NCBI GenBank assembly: GCA_014872875.1
Contig: WKFI01000010.1
Coordinates: 186,001 to 250,000 of the forward strand
Direction: 5' to 3'
Length of the DNA: 64,000 nucleotides
Origin: Paracoccaceae bacterium
Lineage (GTDB): Bacteria > Pseudomonadota > Alphaproteobacteria > Rhodobacterales > Rhodobacteraceae
This document shows, in pieces, positions 33,049-41,937 of the stretch (position 1 is the stretch's first letter; each line of letters begins with the position of its first letter). Position numbers and translations under genes: made by a program. The notes beneath the pieces were generated by a model that had not been told where the DNA came from, did no database searches, and worked only from the letters and a program-made list of their open reading frames with translations.

Positions 33049-35499
33049 TCAGCCGCGCATGATCTCGCCCTTGGGGTCATAAAACGGGGCCAGTTGCGCC
33101 GTGATCGGATACATCTGGCCAGCGATCTGAACTTCGAAGCCGCCCTCGTCGATCCATGCCTTGGACACGCCCTCCGGGTTTTCCAGAGACGCGAGACCGA
33201 CCATCTGTTCAATCCGCACCCCCCAATCGCCTGAGGTCACGTGGCCAACGATAGCCCCGCCTTTCCAGATTGGCTCATTATGGATCAGGTAAGGGCCGTC
33301 CTGTGCGGTCAGGCCCGGCACGATGATCGAAACCGTGCGGTGTTTGGTGGCGGGACCCTCTGCCTTTTGCGCCGAGAGCGTCTCGCGGCCTAGGAATGCG
33401 CCCTTGGCCAGCTTCACCGCAAAGCCCAGTCCGGTTTCATACGGTGTGTCATCTTCGCCAATGTCATGGCCAAAGTGGCGGAAGCCCTTTTCCAACCGGC
33501 AGGCGTTCATCGCGAACATGCCCATATGACGCAGCCCGTGGGGCGCACCGGCCTCAAGCAGGGCATTATAGACCCCGGCCATGAACTCGGTCGAGACCAT
33601 CAACTCGAACCCCAGTTCGCCCAGGAACGAGCGGCGAATGGCCCAGCCCCGCGCGTGGGCGATGTCGATCTCGTGCGCCGCGCCAAAGGGGAAGGCGTCG
33701 TTAGACAGGTCGTCGCCGCTGATCGCTTGTAGAATGGCGCGCGATTTCGGGCCGTGAATTGACAGCAGCCCAAAGGCAGAGGTCGCGTCAAAGATCTCAA
33801 ACTGCCAGTCGGGATCGGCATGGCTGCGGATCCAGTGCTGATCGCGGATCTGGCTGGGGTGACCAGTCACCACCATGAAACTTTGGGGGGCGATGCGGGT
33901 CACGGTGACGTCAGCCTCGATCCCCCCCCGCGCATTCAGGAACTGAGTATAGACGGAAACGCCAACCTCAACATCCATCTCTGCGCCACAAACGCGGTTG
34001 AGAGCTTTCACCGCGTCCGGACCTTGAACCTGGATTTTGCCGTACATGGATTGATCCAGAACCACCGCTGCGTCGCGCGCGGCCTCGCATTCTTCGCGCA
34101 CATGGTCGGACCAGGGTTTCCAGCGGATCGAAGGGTCATCGCGCCAATCCACGCCGTAATACATCGGCACTTCCCAGCCAATCCGCTCGGCAAATTGTGC
34201 GCCTGCAGCCTTCAGTCGGTCGTGCAATGGCACCTGCCGCACGCCCCGTGCGCTGGAAACCTGGCGCCCAGCCCAGTGGATGCCATAATGGAACCCCACC
34301 GCCTCGGCGGCGCGTTCGGCGTTATAGGCGGTGTTTTTCTGGAACGGATGCGCGCGCACCGCCAACAACGGCAGCATCGACCGCGACGGCATCCCGTCGA
34401 TCATCCATTCCGCCATGGTCAGCCCTACCCCGCCCGAGTTCAGAATGCCGTTCGAGTTCATCCCTGTGGCCAGAAACACCCCTTCGATTTCCGACGACGG
34501 CCCCAGATAAGGGCGACCATCGGGGGTAAAGCTTTCCGGGCCGTTGAAGAAGGTCTGAATACCCATCTCGGCCAGCGCGGGCATGCGGGCGAACATGCGT
34601 TCCAGCTCGGGTTCGACATGTTCCATGTCAAAGGGCAGCTCATCGAACTCGAAATCCGCCGGGATGCCATCACGTCCATAGGGCTTGCCCATCGCCTCGA
34701 ACCCGCCAATCAACAGCTTGCCGGCGTCTTCCTTCCAATAGGTGCGTTCTTCGGAAATGTTCAGAATGGTCTGATTGCGCGGCAGGTCGGCCACGGGTTC
34801 GGTGACGATATAGAAATGCTCGGCCGCATACAGGGGGACGGTGACGCCATGCGCCTTGGCGAATAGGTGGCTCCACATGCCACCTGCGATCAGAACCTTA
34901 TCGGTGGCGATGGTGCCACGATCGGTCTCGACCCCTGTGACCTTGCCCCCTTGCAGAACCAGACGCGTGACTGTGGTGTCTTCGAACACTTGGGCACCTT
35001 GCGCACGCGCACCCTTGGACAGGGCGACGGTTACATCCAGCGGGTTCACCTGCCCGTTCGAGGGCACGAAGAACGCCGATTTCACATCGTCGACCTCGAC
35101 CTGGGGCCAGTGCTCCAACAGCTCTTCGCGTGACAGCATCCTTGTGTCGATCCCCATGCGGGCGGCGTGGTCATGGCTGCGCATCAGCTGTTCATGGCGC
35201 ACATCACCCAGGGCAATGTTGATCGTGCCGTTCTGTTTGTATCCAGTGCCTTGGCCGGTCTCGACCTCCAGCCTCTGAAACAGTTTGGCGGTGTATTTGC
35301 CCAGCTCGGTCTGCGAGGTGCTGTCGCGCAGCTGGCCGACAATACCTGCTGCATGCCAAGTGGTGCCCGAAGCCAGCTTCTTTCGTTCGATCAGAACCGC
35401 GGGCACACCCCGGTGGGCAAGGTGATACAGGGTCGAGACCCCGATGATCCCCCCTCCGAGTATGACAACAGGGGCGTGGTTGGGAAGCGGGCGGGTCAT
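33049..35499 (-). CDS. dimethylglycine/sarcosine dehydrogenase-like FAD enzyme with GcvT domain
   Basis: An 816-residue fusion. Residues 1-390 are a DAO-type FAD domain (VVILGGGIIGVSTLYHLAHRG) with the covalent-FAD histidine His49 in SGTTWHAAGIVGQLRDS. Residues ~430-800 are a GcvT-like folate domain (VLDQSMYGKIQVQGPDAVKALNRVCGAEM, IRRSFLGELGFELMVS, GFRHFGHDI). This is the layout of dimethylglycine and sarcosine dehydrogenases, which oxidise an N-methyl group and hand formaldehyde to tetrahydrofolate. AGGAG precedes the ATG, which overlaps the stop of the IclR gene (ATGA). The exact N-methyl substrate is not identifiable. Confidence 0.9.
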   Translation of the reverse strand: MTRPLPNHAPVVILGGGIIGVSTLYHLAHRGVPAVLIERKKLASGTTWHAAGIVGQLRDSTSQTELGKYTAKLFQRLEVETGQGTGYKQNGTINIALGDVRHEQLMRSHDHAARMGIDTRMLSREELLEHWPQVEVDDVKSAFFVPSNGQVNPLDVTVALSKGARAQGAQVFEDTTVTRLVLQGGKVTGVETDRGTIATDKVLIAGGMWSHLFAKAHGVTVPLYAAEHFYIVTEPVADLPRNQTILNISEERTYWKEDAGKLLIGGFEAMGKPYGRDGIPADFEFDELPFDMEHVEPELERMFARMPALAEMGIQTFFNGPESFTPDGRPYLGPSSEIEGVFLATGMNSNGILNSGGVGLTMAEWMIDGMPSRSMLPLLAVRAHPFQKNTAYNAERAAEAVGFHYGIHWAGRQVSSARGVRQVPLHDRLKAAGAQFAERIGWEVPMYYGVDWRDDPSIRWKPWSDHVREECEAARDAAVVLDQSMYGKIQVQGPDAVKALNRVCGAEMDVEVGVSVYTQFLNARGGIEADVTVTRIAPQSFMVVTGHPSQIRDQHWIRSHADPDWQFEIFDATSAFGLLSIHGPKSRAILQAISGDDLSNDAFPFGAAHEIDIAHARGWAIRRSFLGELGFELMVSTEFMAGVYNALLEAGAPHGLRHMGMFAMNACRLEKGFRHFGHDIGEDDTPYETGLGFAVKLAKGAFLGRETLSAQKAEGPATKHRTVSIIVPGLTAQDGPYLIHNEPIWKGGAIVGHVTSGDWGVRIEQMVGLASLENPEGVSKAWIDEGGFEVQIAGQMYPITAQLAPFYDPKGEIMRG

Positions 35500-36221
35500 T
35501 GGAGTCTCCTGCTGGGGTGAAACGGCATGGGCTGGCCGCCAATGGCGACAGTTGCAGCCGTGGCTGTCAGGCAGAGGGCCGTTTCATGCGTGTGGATTGA
35601 GTCGCCGTTCGCGTCGGACGGCGGCAGAACGAGAGTGGCGACAAAGGCCAGATTGCCGCTGCTTCCGAACACCGGTGCCGAAAGGGATTGTAACGCCCCG
35701 GCCTGCGCGCCAGGCGAACGGGCCATTCCCGTATGCCGACAACCCAACACCGCGTCCGTCAGGGCCTCGGGCGTGTCAAAACCGTTTCCGAAGGCGTGGC
35801 AAACGATTCCTGTGCTGCTGTCTTTCAGGCTCAGGCGGGAGCCGAACGACACCCGGCCTACATCCCCGGCGACGCCGTCGTGATATATTGCAATCGGGGT
35901 TGCTGCACCGTCTGCAACATCAAAGAGGATGGTCCAGCTGTTCAGTCGGGAAGACAACGCGGCGACGATAGGCGCGATGACTTCACGCGCTCCACCCCGC
36001 CGCCTGCGCCCCTGCGCAAGCCGGGTCAATGCGGGGCCGACCCGATATTTCCGCGTGACATAATCCTGCTCGACAAAGGCGTTTGATTCGAGTTCGCAGA
36101 GATAACGATAGACCGTTGCCTTGTTCTGGCGGCTGGCGCGCGCCAGGTCGGTCAACCCGATTCCCCTCGCATCCAGAGGGAAATGGTCCAACATTTTCAG
36201 TGCGTTGGATACCGTCCCCAT
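35496..36221 (-). CDS. IclR-family transcriptional regulator
   Basis: A 241-residue regulator. The winged helix-turn-helix covers residues 4-65 (SNALKMLDHFPLDARGIGLTDLARASRQNKATVYRYLCELESNAFVEQ) and the IclR effector domain follows. The ATG at 36221 is chosen because GGGGAGAAGGAC lies immediately upstream. It is first in the minus-strand demethylation operon (4-base overlap with the dehydrogenase gene) and divergent from the TTT transporter at 36370. It therefore probably controls both, with the 148-bp gap as operator region. Confidence 0.9.
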   Translation of the reverse strand: MGTVSNALKMLDHFPLDARGIGLTDLARASRQNKATVYRYLCELESNAFVEQDYVTRKYRVGPALTRLAQGRRRRGGAREVIAPIVAALSSRLNSWTILFDVADGAATPIAIYHDGVAGDVGRVSFGSRLSLKDSSTGIVCHAFGNGFDTPEALTDAVLGCRHTGMARSPGAQAGALQSLSAPVFGSSGNLAFVATLVLPPSDANGDSIHTHETALCLTATAATVAIGGQPMPFHPSRRLQ

Positions 36222-36369
36222 GTCCTTCTCCCCTGTGAGCCTGGCCTGTTGCCGTTTTCGAATGCCTTGAGTGTTGACAGAAACCATTCGCCCGTTCAAT
36301 GTTTATTTGCACCAGTGGTGATAATAATGAACCATTCATGGATGCAGAAACAGACAGGGAGATCTGAAA
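36222..36369. promoter_or_regulatory. divergent promoter region between iclR and the TTT operon
   Basis: A 148-bp gap separates the divergent starts. AACCATTC occurs twice in direct orientation (36282-36289 and 36331-36338), the second within the near-dyad CCATTCATGG. TTGACA at 36274-36279 resembles a rightward -35 box, without a good -10 partner. These are candidate IclR sites only. Confidence 0.35.
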
Positions 36370-37311
36370 ATGCTGAAGAACACACTTGCCGCAAGCCTGC
36401 TTGCCATGGCGGCCATGGCGCCCGGCGCGGCGCTGGCGGAATATCCCGAAAAACCCGTGGAATTTGTCGTGCCCTGGCCGCCGGGTGATCTGGAAGACGT
36501 GCTGACGCGCATGATTGCCGAGGATTTCCAGGCCGAATACGGCGCACCGGCGGCGGTGGTGAATAAACCCGGCGGCGGCGGCGGACCGTTCCCCGGCGCA
36601 GTGGCGGTCGCAGGGGCCGCGCCTGACGGCTATACCGTCGGATCGTTTATCCTGGCCGTGCCAGTCGTTGGCCCGCAACTGGGCATTCCCGAATTGAACC
36701 CCAATCCGTTTGAGCCGTTGGGCGCCTTCTTGACCTATCCCTTCGTAATCGTCGCGGGTAAGGACGCACCCTATGACGACATTGATGGGCTGGCGGCTCA
36801 TGCCCAGGACAATGACGTGGCCCTGGGCCATTTCGGGGCGCCTCTGGTGCCGACCCAAGTCACCATGGCGCTGGCCAAGTCCAAAGGGTTCAGCTGGGGG
36901 TCCGACGCGGCCTTTGACATGCTCGACTGCAACTCGCTGGCGTCAGGCGACGTGGATGTCATGAACACCACGCTGCAACTGGTGCTGCCGTGCAAGGACG
37001 ACATCAAGGTGCTGGCCTCAATCGGTGGCGAGCGCATCAGCCTGACCCCGGACACCCCCACCGTGTCCGAGATCGACCCAGCGCTGGATATCGCCCTGTG
37101 GAACGGCCTGTTCGTTCACAAGGACACGCCGCAAGACGTGCGCGACAAAATCATTGCTGTCGCACAAAAGACCATGGCCTCGGAGCGTGCACAGGCATTG
37201 TCGGCGCGAACCGGTGCGCTGGTCTATTGGCAGAGCGCTGAAGACGCCACAGCCCAGGTCGAAAAAGATATCGCGACGCTCGATGCCATCGGGCAGATGC
37301 TGGCCGAATGA
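36370..37311 (+). CDS. tripartite tricarboxylate transporter, substrate-binding protein (TctC/Bug type)
   Basis: A 313-residue periplasmic protein with signal peptide (LKNTLAASLLAMAAMAPGAALA, cut before EYPEKP). The mature start VEFVVPWPPGDLEDVLTRMIAEDF is the Bug/TctC ligand loop. It reads PPGDLED instead of the common P-GG-xD, which defines a subgroup. VVNKPGGGG and LFVHKDTPQDVRDKI are further family blocks. AGGGAGATCTG precedes the ATG. It is the first gene of a TctC-TctB-TctA operon. Confidence 0.9.
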   Translation: MLKNTLAASLLAMAAMAPGAALAEYPEKPVEFVVPWPPGDLEDVLTRMIAEDFQAEYGAPAAVVNKPGGGGGPFPGAVAVAGAAPDGYTVGSFILAVPVVGPQLGIPELNPNPFEPLGAFLTYPFVIVAGKDAPYDDIDGLAAHAQDNDVALGHFGAPLVPTQVTMALAKSKGFSWGSDAAFDMLDCNSLASGDVDVMNTTLQLVLPCKDDIKVLASIGGERISLTPDTPTVSEIDPALDIALWNGLFVHKDTPQDVRDKIIAVAQKTMASERAQALSARTGALVYWQSAEDATAQVEKDIATLDAIGQMLAE

Positions 37312-37378
37312 TGGGCGATCTCCCTGGAGTGGTCGGGGGCCCGTGCCCCGTCCGCTTTGGCAAGGAAAGGAGTCTGCG

Positions 37379-37915
37379 ATGATCCGCGCCAAGACATTGC
37401 AAGACCTGTTCAAACGCTACCGGCGCCCCGGCGACCTGGTGTTTGCCGTAGCGTTCCTTGTGTTCAGCCTGTTTCTGGCGATCAACCTTGGGGACCAAGC
37501 AAAATGGAGCAGCGGCAGGCTACTTGCCCAGCCTGCGTTCTGGCCTCATTTGGCAGTCTGGATGATGGTCGGCTTCGGCGTCCTGCATCTGATCGGCTCG
37601 CTGGTCTCGCCCAAGCTCGCAGGCCGCTGGGTCGAGGTTGCGTTCTGGGTTCGCTCGCTTGAGTTCGCGGGTTGGTTTCTCGGGTATGTGCTGTTGGTGC
37701 CGCGTTTGGGCTACCTGCCCTCGACCCTTGTGTTCATGACCGTGCTGGCCTTCCGGCTGGGCTATCGCCGCCCGGTCCTGCTGGTCGGATCGGCTGGCGT
37801 CGGACTGTGTATCGTGCTGATTTTCAAGACCTTCCTGCAAGTCAAGGTACCCGGCGGGCAGATATATGAGCTGCTGCCCGATGCGCTGCGCAGCTTCATG
37901 CTAACGAATTTCTGA
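37379..37915 (+). CDS. tripartite tricarboxylate transporter, small membrane subunit (TctB)
   Basis: A 178-residue protein with four hydrophobic helices (VFAVAFLVFSLFLAI, FWPHLAVWMMVGFGVLHLIG, FAGWFLGYVLLVPRLGYLPSTLVFMTVLAF, PVLLVGSAGVGLCIVLIF), as expected for TctB. AAGGAAAGGAG lies upstream of the ATG at 37379. It sits between the binding-protein and large-subunit genes, 8 bp before the latter. Confidence 0.9.
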   Translation: MIRAKTLQDLFKRYRRPGDLVFAVAFLVFSLFLAINLGDQAKWSSGRLLAQPAFWPHLAVWMMVGFGVLHLIGSLVSPKLAGRWVEVAFWVRSLEFAGWFLGYVLLVPRLGYLPSTLVFMTVLAFRLGYRRPVLLVGSAGVGLCIVLIFKTFLQVKVPGGQIYELLPDALRSFMLTNF

Positions 37916-37923
37916 GGACCGAC

Positions 37924-39447
37924 ATGGAAGACTTTACCTCTGGCCTGGCCCTGCTGGCCCGTTGGGACGTGCTGGCCGCCCTCTTGATCGGATCGGTCGG
38001 CGGCGTTGTCATTGGCGCAATCCCCGGTGTTGGTGCGGCGGTCGCGATCGCCATCTTGCTGCCGGCCACCTTCTCGTTGGACCCGCTGGTCGGGCTGACG
38101 ATCCTGTTAGGGATTTATGGCAGTTCGATGTATGGCGGCGCACTGCCCGCAATTCTGATCAACACGCCCGGCACCGCTGTCAACGCGCTGACCACCTATG
38201 ACGGCTATCCGATGACCCAACGAGGCGAGGCGCGCCGGGCGCTGGCGCTGGCCTATTCAGCATCCTTCTTCGGCGGGGTCTTTGCGATACTCTGCCTTAT
38301 TCTGCTGTCCCCTTTGCTGGCCATGGTCGCCCCGCATTTCGGCTCGCGAGAGATCTTTCTGGCGGCCCTTCTGGGCATTATCCTGGTGGTGCTGGCCCAT
38401 CGCGGGCAAGTGTTTGCAGCGGGTATGTTGGCGGGGTTCGGCATCCTCTTGCACACGATCGGTCTGGAACCCGTCACCTATACCCGCCGTTTCACCTTCG
38501 ATCAGACCTGGTTGGCGGGCGGGGTTGACCTGATCGTTGTCGTACTTGGCCTGTTTGCTCTGTCACAGGCGTTTTTGCTGTTGGCGGACAAGGACACGAC
38601 CCCGCATCCGCAACCGGTCAAGGGGTCGATGTTCGGCGGCATGAAAGAGCTGTGGGGCTATCGGCGGGTTGCTTCGGTCGCTTCAGGTTTTGGCGTGTTG
38701 ATGGGCATGATCCCGGGCGTGGGTGAATTCACCGCACAGTTCCTGTCCTATACCTATGCGCAGAAAACCTCGAAAACGCCCGAGGCGTTTGGCGAAGGCT
38801 CGCCCGAGGGGTTGATCGCCTCCGAGGCTGCCAATAACGCCGTGCCGGGGGCTGCGATGATCCCGCTTTTGGCGTTGGGCATCCCCGGCGAGGCACTGAC
38901 CGCGATGATGCTGTCGGTCTTCTATGTGCACAACGTCATCCCCGGTCCGCAGCTCTTTCAGAAGCAGATGGATTTCGTCTATGCGCTTTATGCGGCGATG
39001 CTGATCCTGAACGTGATCGTTATCGTATTCCTGCTGTTTTCGACCAACATCCTGACCAAGGTGATCCAGATCCCGACCCGATTTTTGGGGCTGATCATCC
39101 TGACGCTCAGTTTTGTCGGGGTCTATTCGCTGCGAAACTCGGTTGTGGACTGCGCAATTGCCAGCGCCTTCGGTATCCTCGGGCTGATCCTTAAACGGCT
39201 GAACCTACCGCTGGTGCCGATCATCCTGGGCATGGTCCTGGGGGGCATCATGGAGGCCAAACTGCGCACCTCGATGGTGCGGGTGAAAACGCCCTTGGAT
39301 TTCGTCGACCGTCCGATTGCCGCGCTCCTGGTTCTGATGATCCTGATGGTGATCGGGCTGCACATCCGCACCCTGATCAAGGAACACCGTGATCGGATTG
39401 CCGAGATGGACCATGACCACGATATTCACACGTCACAACAGGGGTGA
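37924..39447 (+). CDS. tripartite tricarboxylate transporter, large permease (TctA)
   Basis: A 507-residue membrane protein with about 11-12 helices. TctA signatures include VIGAIPGVGAAVAIAILLPATFSLDPLVGLTILLGIYGSSMYGGALPAILINTPGT and the repeat half GMIPGVGEFTAQFLSY, GSPEGLIASEAANNAVPGAAMIPLLALGIPG. The C terminus is a charged, His-rich cytosolic tail (HRDRIAEMDHDHDIHTSQ). It is followed after 3 bp by the aldehyde dehydrogenase gene. Confidence 0.95.
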   Translation: MEDFTSGLALLARWDVLAALLIGSVGGVVIGAIPGVGAAVAIAILLPATFSLDPLVGLTILLGIYGSSMYGGALPAILINTPGTAVNALTTYDGYPMTQRGEARRALALAYSASFFGGVFAILCLILLSPLLAMVAPHFGSREIFLAALLGIILVVLAHRGQVFAAGMLAGFGILLHTIGLEPVTYTRRFTFDQTWLAGGVDLIVVVLGLFALSQAFLLLADKDTTPHPQPVKGSMFGGMKELWGYRRVASVASGFGVLMGMIPGVGEFTAQFLSYTYAQKTSKTPEAFGEGSPEGLIASEAANNAVPGAAMIPLLALGIPGEALTAMMLSVFYVHNVIPGPQLFQKQMDFVYALYAAMLILNVIVIVFLLFSTNILTKVIQIPTRFLGLIILTLSFVGVYSLRNSVVDCAIASAFGILGLILKRLNLPLVPIILGMVLGGIMEAKLRTSMVRVKTPLDFVDRPIAALLVLMILMVIGLHIRTLIKEHRDRIAEMDHDHDIHTSQQG

Positions 39448-39450
39448 ACC

Positions 39451-40938
39451 ATGCTGGACCAAGGCAAAATAAATGTGCTGCGCGCGCAACCCGTGACACC
39501 ACGCGGGCATCTGATCAACGGTGAGATCTGTCCGGCACAGACTGGCGACGTTGCCGAAGTTCTGTCGCCCATCGACGGCCGGGTGCTGACCACCACGGCG
39601 GCGGGCACCGCCGAGGACGCCGAGCGCGCCATCGCCGCCGCCCGCGCGGCATTCGAGGACGGTCGCTGGTCGCGCATGCCCCCCGCGGGTCGTAAGAAGA
39701 TCATGCACCGCTGGGCCGATCTGATCGAAGCGCAGGCGCTTGAACTAGCCGTGCTGGGGGTGCGCGACAACGGCACCGAGATCGCCATGGCCATCAAGGC
39801 CGAGGTCGGATCCGCAGTGAACACGATCCGTTACTATGCCGAGGCAATCGACAAGGTTTACGGCCAGGTCGCGCCGACCGCCCCCGACATTCTGGGCCTT
39901 GTGCATCATGAACCGGTCGGCGTTGTCGCCGCCATCGTGCCTTGGAACTTCCCCCTTATGATCGGCACCTGGAAGCTGGGTCCGGCCCTTGCGGCGGGCA
40001 ATTCGGTGGTTCTGAAACCGGCGGAAACGGCATCGCTGTCGCTCTTGCGCATCAGTGAGCTGGCGCTCGAGGCCGGGCTGCCCCCCGGTGTATTGAACGT
40101 CGTGACCGGCGCGGGCGGCGTGGTGGGCGAAGCGTTGTCGATGTCGATGGATGTTGACGTGATGGTGTTCACCGGTTCGGGCGGCGTCGGGCGGCGACTG
40201 TTGGAGAACGCGTCGCGGTCGAACATGAAGCGCTGTTACCTGGAGCTCGGGGGCAAATCACCCAATATCGTTTTCGCCGATGCGCCTGATCTTTCCAGGG
40301 CAGCCAAGGTCAGCGCCGCCGGGATCTTCCGCAACTCCGGTCAGGTTTGCGTGGCTGGGTCGCGCCTTTTGGTGCAGCGTTCGATCCACGATGAATTTGT
40401 TGCAGAACTGGCCCAACACGCTGGCGCGATGAAGGTTGGCGACCCGCTTGATGTCACCACCGATGCAGGCGCCGTAAACAATCTGACCCAGTTGGAGCAG
40501 AACCTGCGGTTTGTCGAACTTGCGACATCCAAAGGCGCGCAACTGTTTCAAGGCGGGCAGCGCATTCTGGAGAACACGGGCGGATATTATATGGAACCCA
40601 CCGTTCTGACCGGCGTCAAACCCGGCGACAGCGTGGCGCGGCAAGAGGTGTTCGGCCCGGTTCTGGCCGTCACCCCGTTCGAGGATGAGGCCGACGCGAT
40701 CGCCATCGCCAACAGCACCGACTATGGCCTGGCTGCCGGGGTCTGGACCGCGGATCTGTCGCGCGCGCATCGCATGGTGCGGGCGGTGCGGGCCGGGGTT
40801 GTCCACGTGAATACCTATGGTGGCCCGGACATCACCGTGCCGCTGGGCGGTGTCAAGCAATCGGGCAACGGGCATGACAAGTCCCTGCACGCGCTCGAGA
40901 AGTTCCACAACCTCAAGACCGCATGGATACAGCTGTGA
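39451..40938 (+). CDS. NAD(P)-dependent aldehyde dehydrogenase
   Basis: A 495-residue ALDH. Catalytic Cys300 (RNSGQVCVAGSR) and Glu265 (YLELGGKSPNIVF) are present, with the oxyanion Asn in VPWNFPLMIGTWK and the cofactor loop TGSGGVGRRL. It resembles gamma-glutamylaminobutyraldehyde or betaine-aldehyde dehydrogenases in length and motifs, but the exact substrate cannot be read by eye. It is co-transcribed with the TTT transporter and overlaps the next regulator gene by 16 bases. Confidence 0.92.
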   Translation: MLDQGKINVLRAQPVTPRGHLINGEICPAQTGDVAEVLSPIDGRVLTTTAAGTAEDAERAIAAARAAFEDGRWSRMPPAGRKKIMHRWADLIEAQALELAVLGVRDNGTEIAMAIKAEVGSAVNTIRYYAEAIDKVYGQVAPTAPDILGLVHHEPVGVVAAIVPWNFPLMIGTWKLGPALAAGNSVVLKPAETASLSLLRISELALEAGLPPGVLNVVTGAGGVVGEALSMSMDVDVMVFTGSGGVGRRLLENASRSNMKRCYLELGGKSPNIVFADAPDLSRAAKVSAAGIFRNSGQVCVAGSRLLVQRSIHDEFVAELAQHAGAMKVGDPLDVTTDAGAVNNLTQLEQNLRFVELATSKGAQLFQGGQRILENTGGYYMEPTVLTGVKPGDSVARQEVFGPVLAVTPFEDEADAIAIANSTDYGLAAGVWTADLSRAHRMVRAVRAGVVHVNTYGGPDITVPLGGVKQSGNGHDKSLHALEKFHNLKTAWIQL

Positions 40939-41927
40939 GGCATGATCGACATATCGAATGCCAAACGAACGTCGCGCAGGATCAGACGATCCGCTTTGCC
41001 GTTGTCCTGTTTGACGGGTTCTGTCTGATTGATTTGGCCACCGCGATCAGCGCGCTGGGTGCAGCAAACCGCGTGGCCGGACGGGAATTGTATTCCTGGA
41101 CCATCGCGTCGACGGATGGCGGGCCGGTCAAATGCTCCAATGGCGTGGCCTATCCGGTCAACATGGCTCTGGCTGAAGTGCCGCCCCGGGTCCGGACCTT
41201 TCTATTCGCCTTTGATGCGACCCTGGGCCATGACGCGCCCGCCACGTTGGGTTGGTTGCGCAAGGCTGCACGGGGTGGCGCGATGATGGGGGCGTTCGGC
41301 ACCGCCGCCGTGATCTTGGCGCAGGCAGGTATCCTGTCAGGGCGGGAGTTTACCCTGCACTGGACGGCCCAGCCCCTGTTTGCCAAGCTATTTCCCGATT
41401 TGAGCCCACAAAACACGTTGTTCATCATTGGCGGGCGTATCCTCAGTTGTGCGGGGGGACAATCGACCGGGGACATAATGATCGCAATCCTGTCGCAGGA
41501 TGTGGATCGCGCCTTTGGCGTGCGGGTGACGGACTACCTTCTTGGCCCCGCACCCCGCCCCGCCGACACGCCGCAACGACAGGCGACGGCCAACCGCTAT
41601 GGCACGCGAAATCCGCATCCCCTGGCCATCATGGACGCCATCGACGCCATCGACGCCGATGAAAAGTGTGAGCTGACGATCAACGACTTGTTGGAAACAC
41701 TGCGGGTTTCACGACGCCAGTTGGAACGCCTGTTCCGACAATACTGCGACTCGACCCCGGCACGGTATCTGAAAGATCTGCGCCTGGATCGGGGTCGCGA
41801 CCTGCTGGACCAGACCAGCATGAGCGTGCAGGACGTGTCGATCGCCGTGGGCTTTCCGTCGGTGTCGAACTTCTGGAACTCATTTGCACAGAAATTCGGC
41901 TGTTCGCCGTCACGCTACAGGCTCTGA
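40923..41927 (+). CDS. GlxA/GbdR-type AraC-family regulator
   Basis: A 334-residue regulator. Residues ~25-200 form a DJ-1/PfpI-like (GATase1) domain (IRFAVVLFDGFCLIDLATAISAL, GGRILSCAGGQSTGDIMIAIL). Residues ~245-334 form the AraC DNA-binding domain (LLETLRVSRRQLERLFRQYCDSTPARYLKDLRLDRGRDLL, SVQDVSIAVGFPSVSNFWNSFAQKFGCSPSRYR). This is the architecture of GbdR and CdhR, activators of glycine betaine and carnitine catabolism in Pseudomonas. It fits the N-methyl theme of this region. Its start lies inside the ALDH gene. Confidence 0.9.
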   Translation: MDTAVRHDRHIECQTNVAQDQTIRFAVVLFDGFCLIDLATAISALGAANRVAGRELYSWTIASTDGGPVKCSNGVAYPVNMALAEVPPRVRTFLFAFDATLGHDAPATLGWLRKAARGGAMMGAFGTAAVILAQAGILSGREFTLHWTAQPLFAKLFPDLSPQNTLFIIGGRILSCAGGQSTGDIMIAILSQDVDRAFGVRVTDYLLGPAPRPADTPQRQATANRYGTRNPHPLAIMDAIDAIDADEKCELTINDLLETLRVSRRQLERLFRQYCDSTPARYLKDLRLDRGRDLLDQTSMSVQDVSIAVGFPSVSNFWNSFAQKFGCSPSRYRL

Positions 41928-41937
41928 CCAAGCGGGA

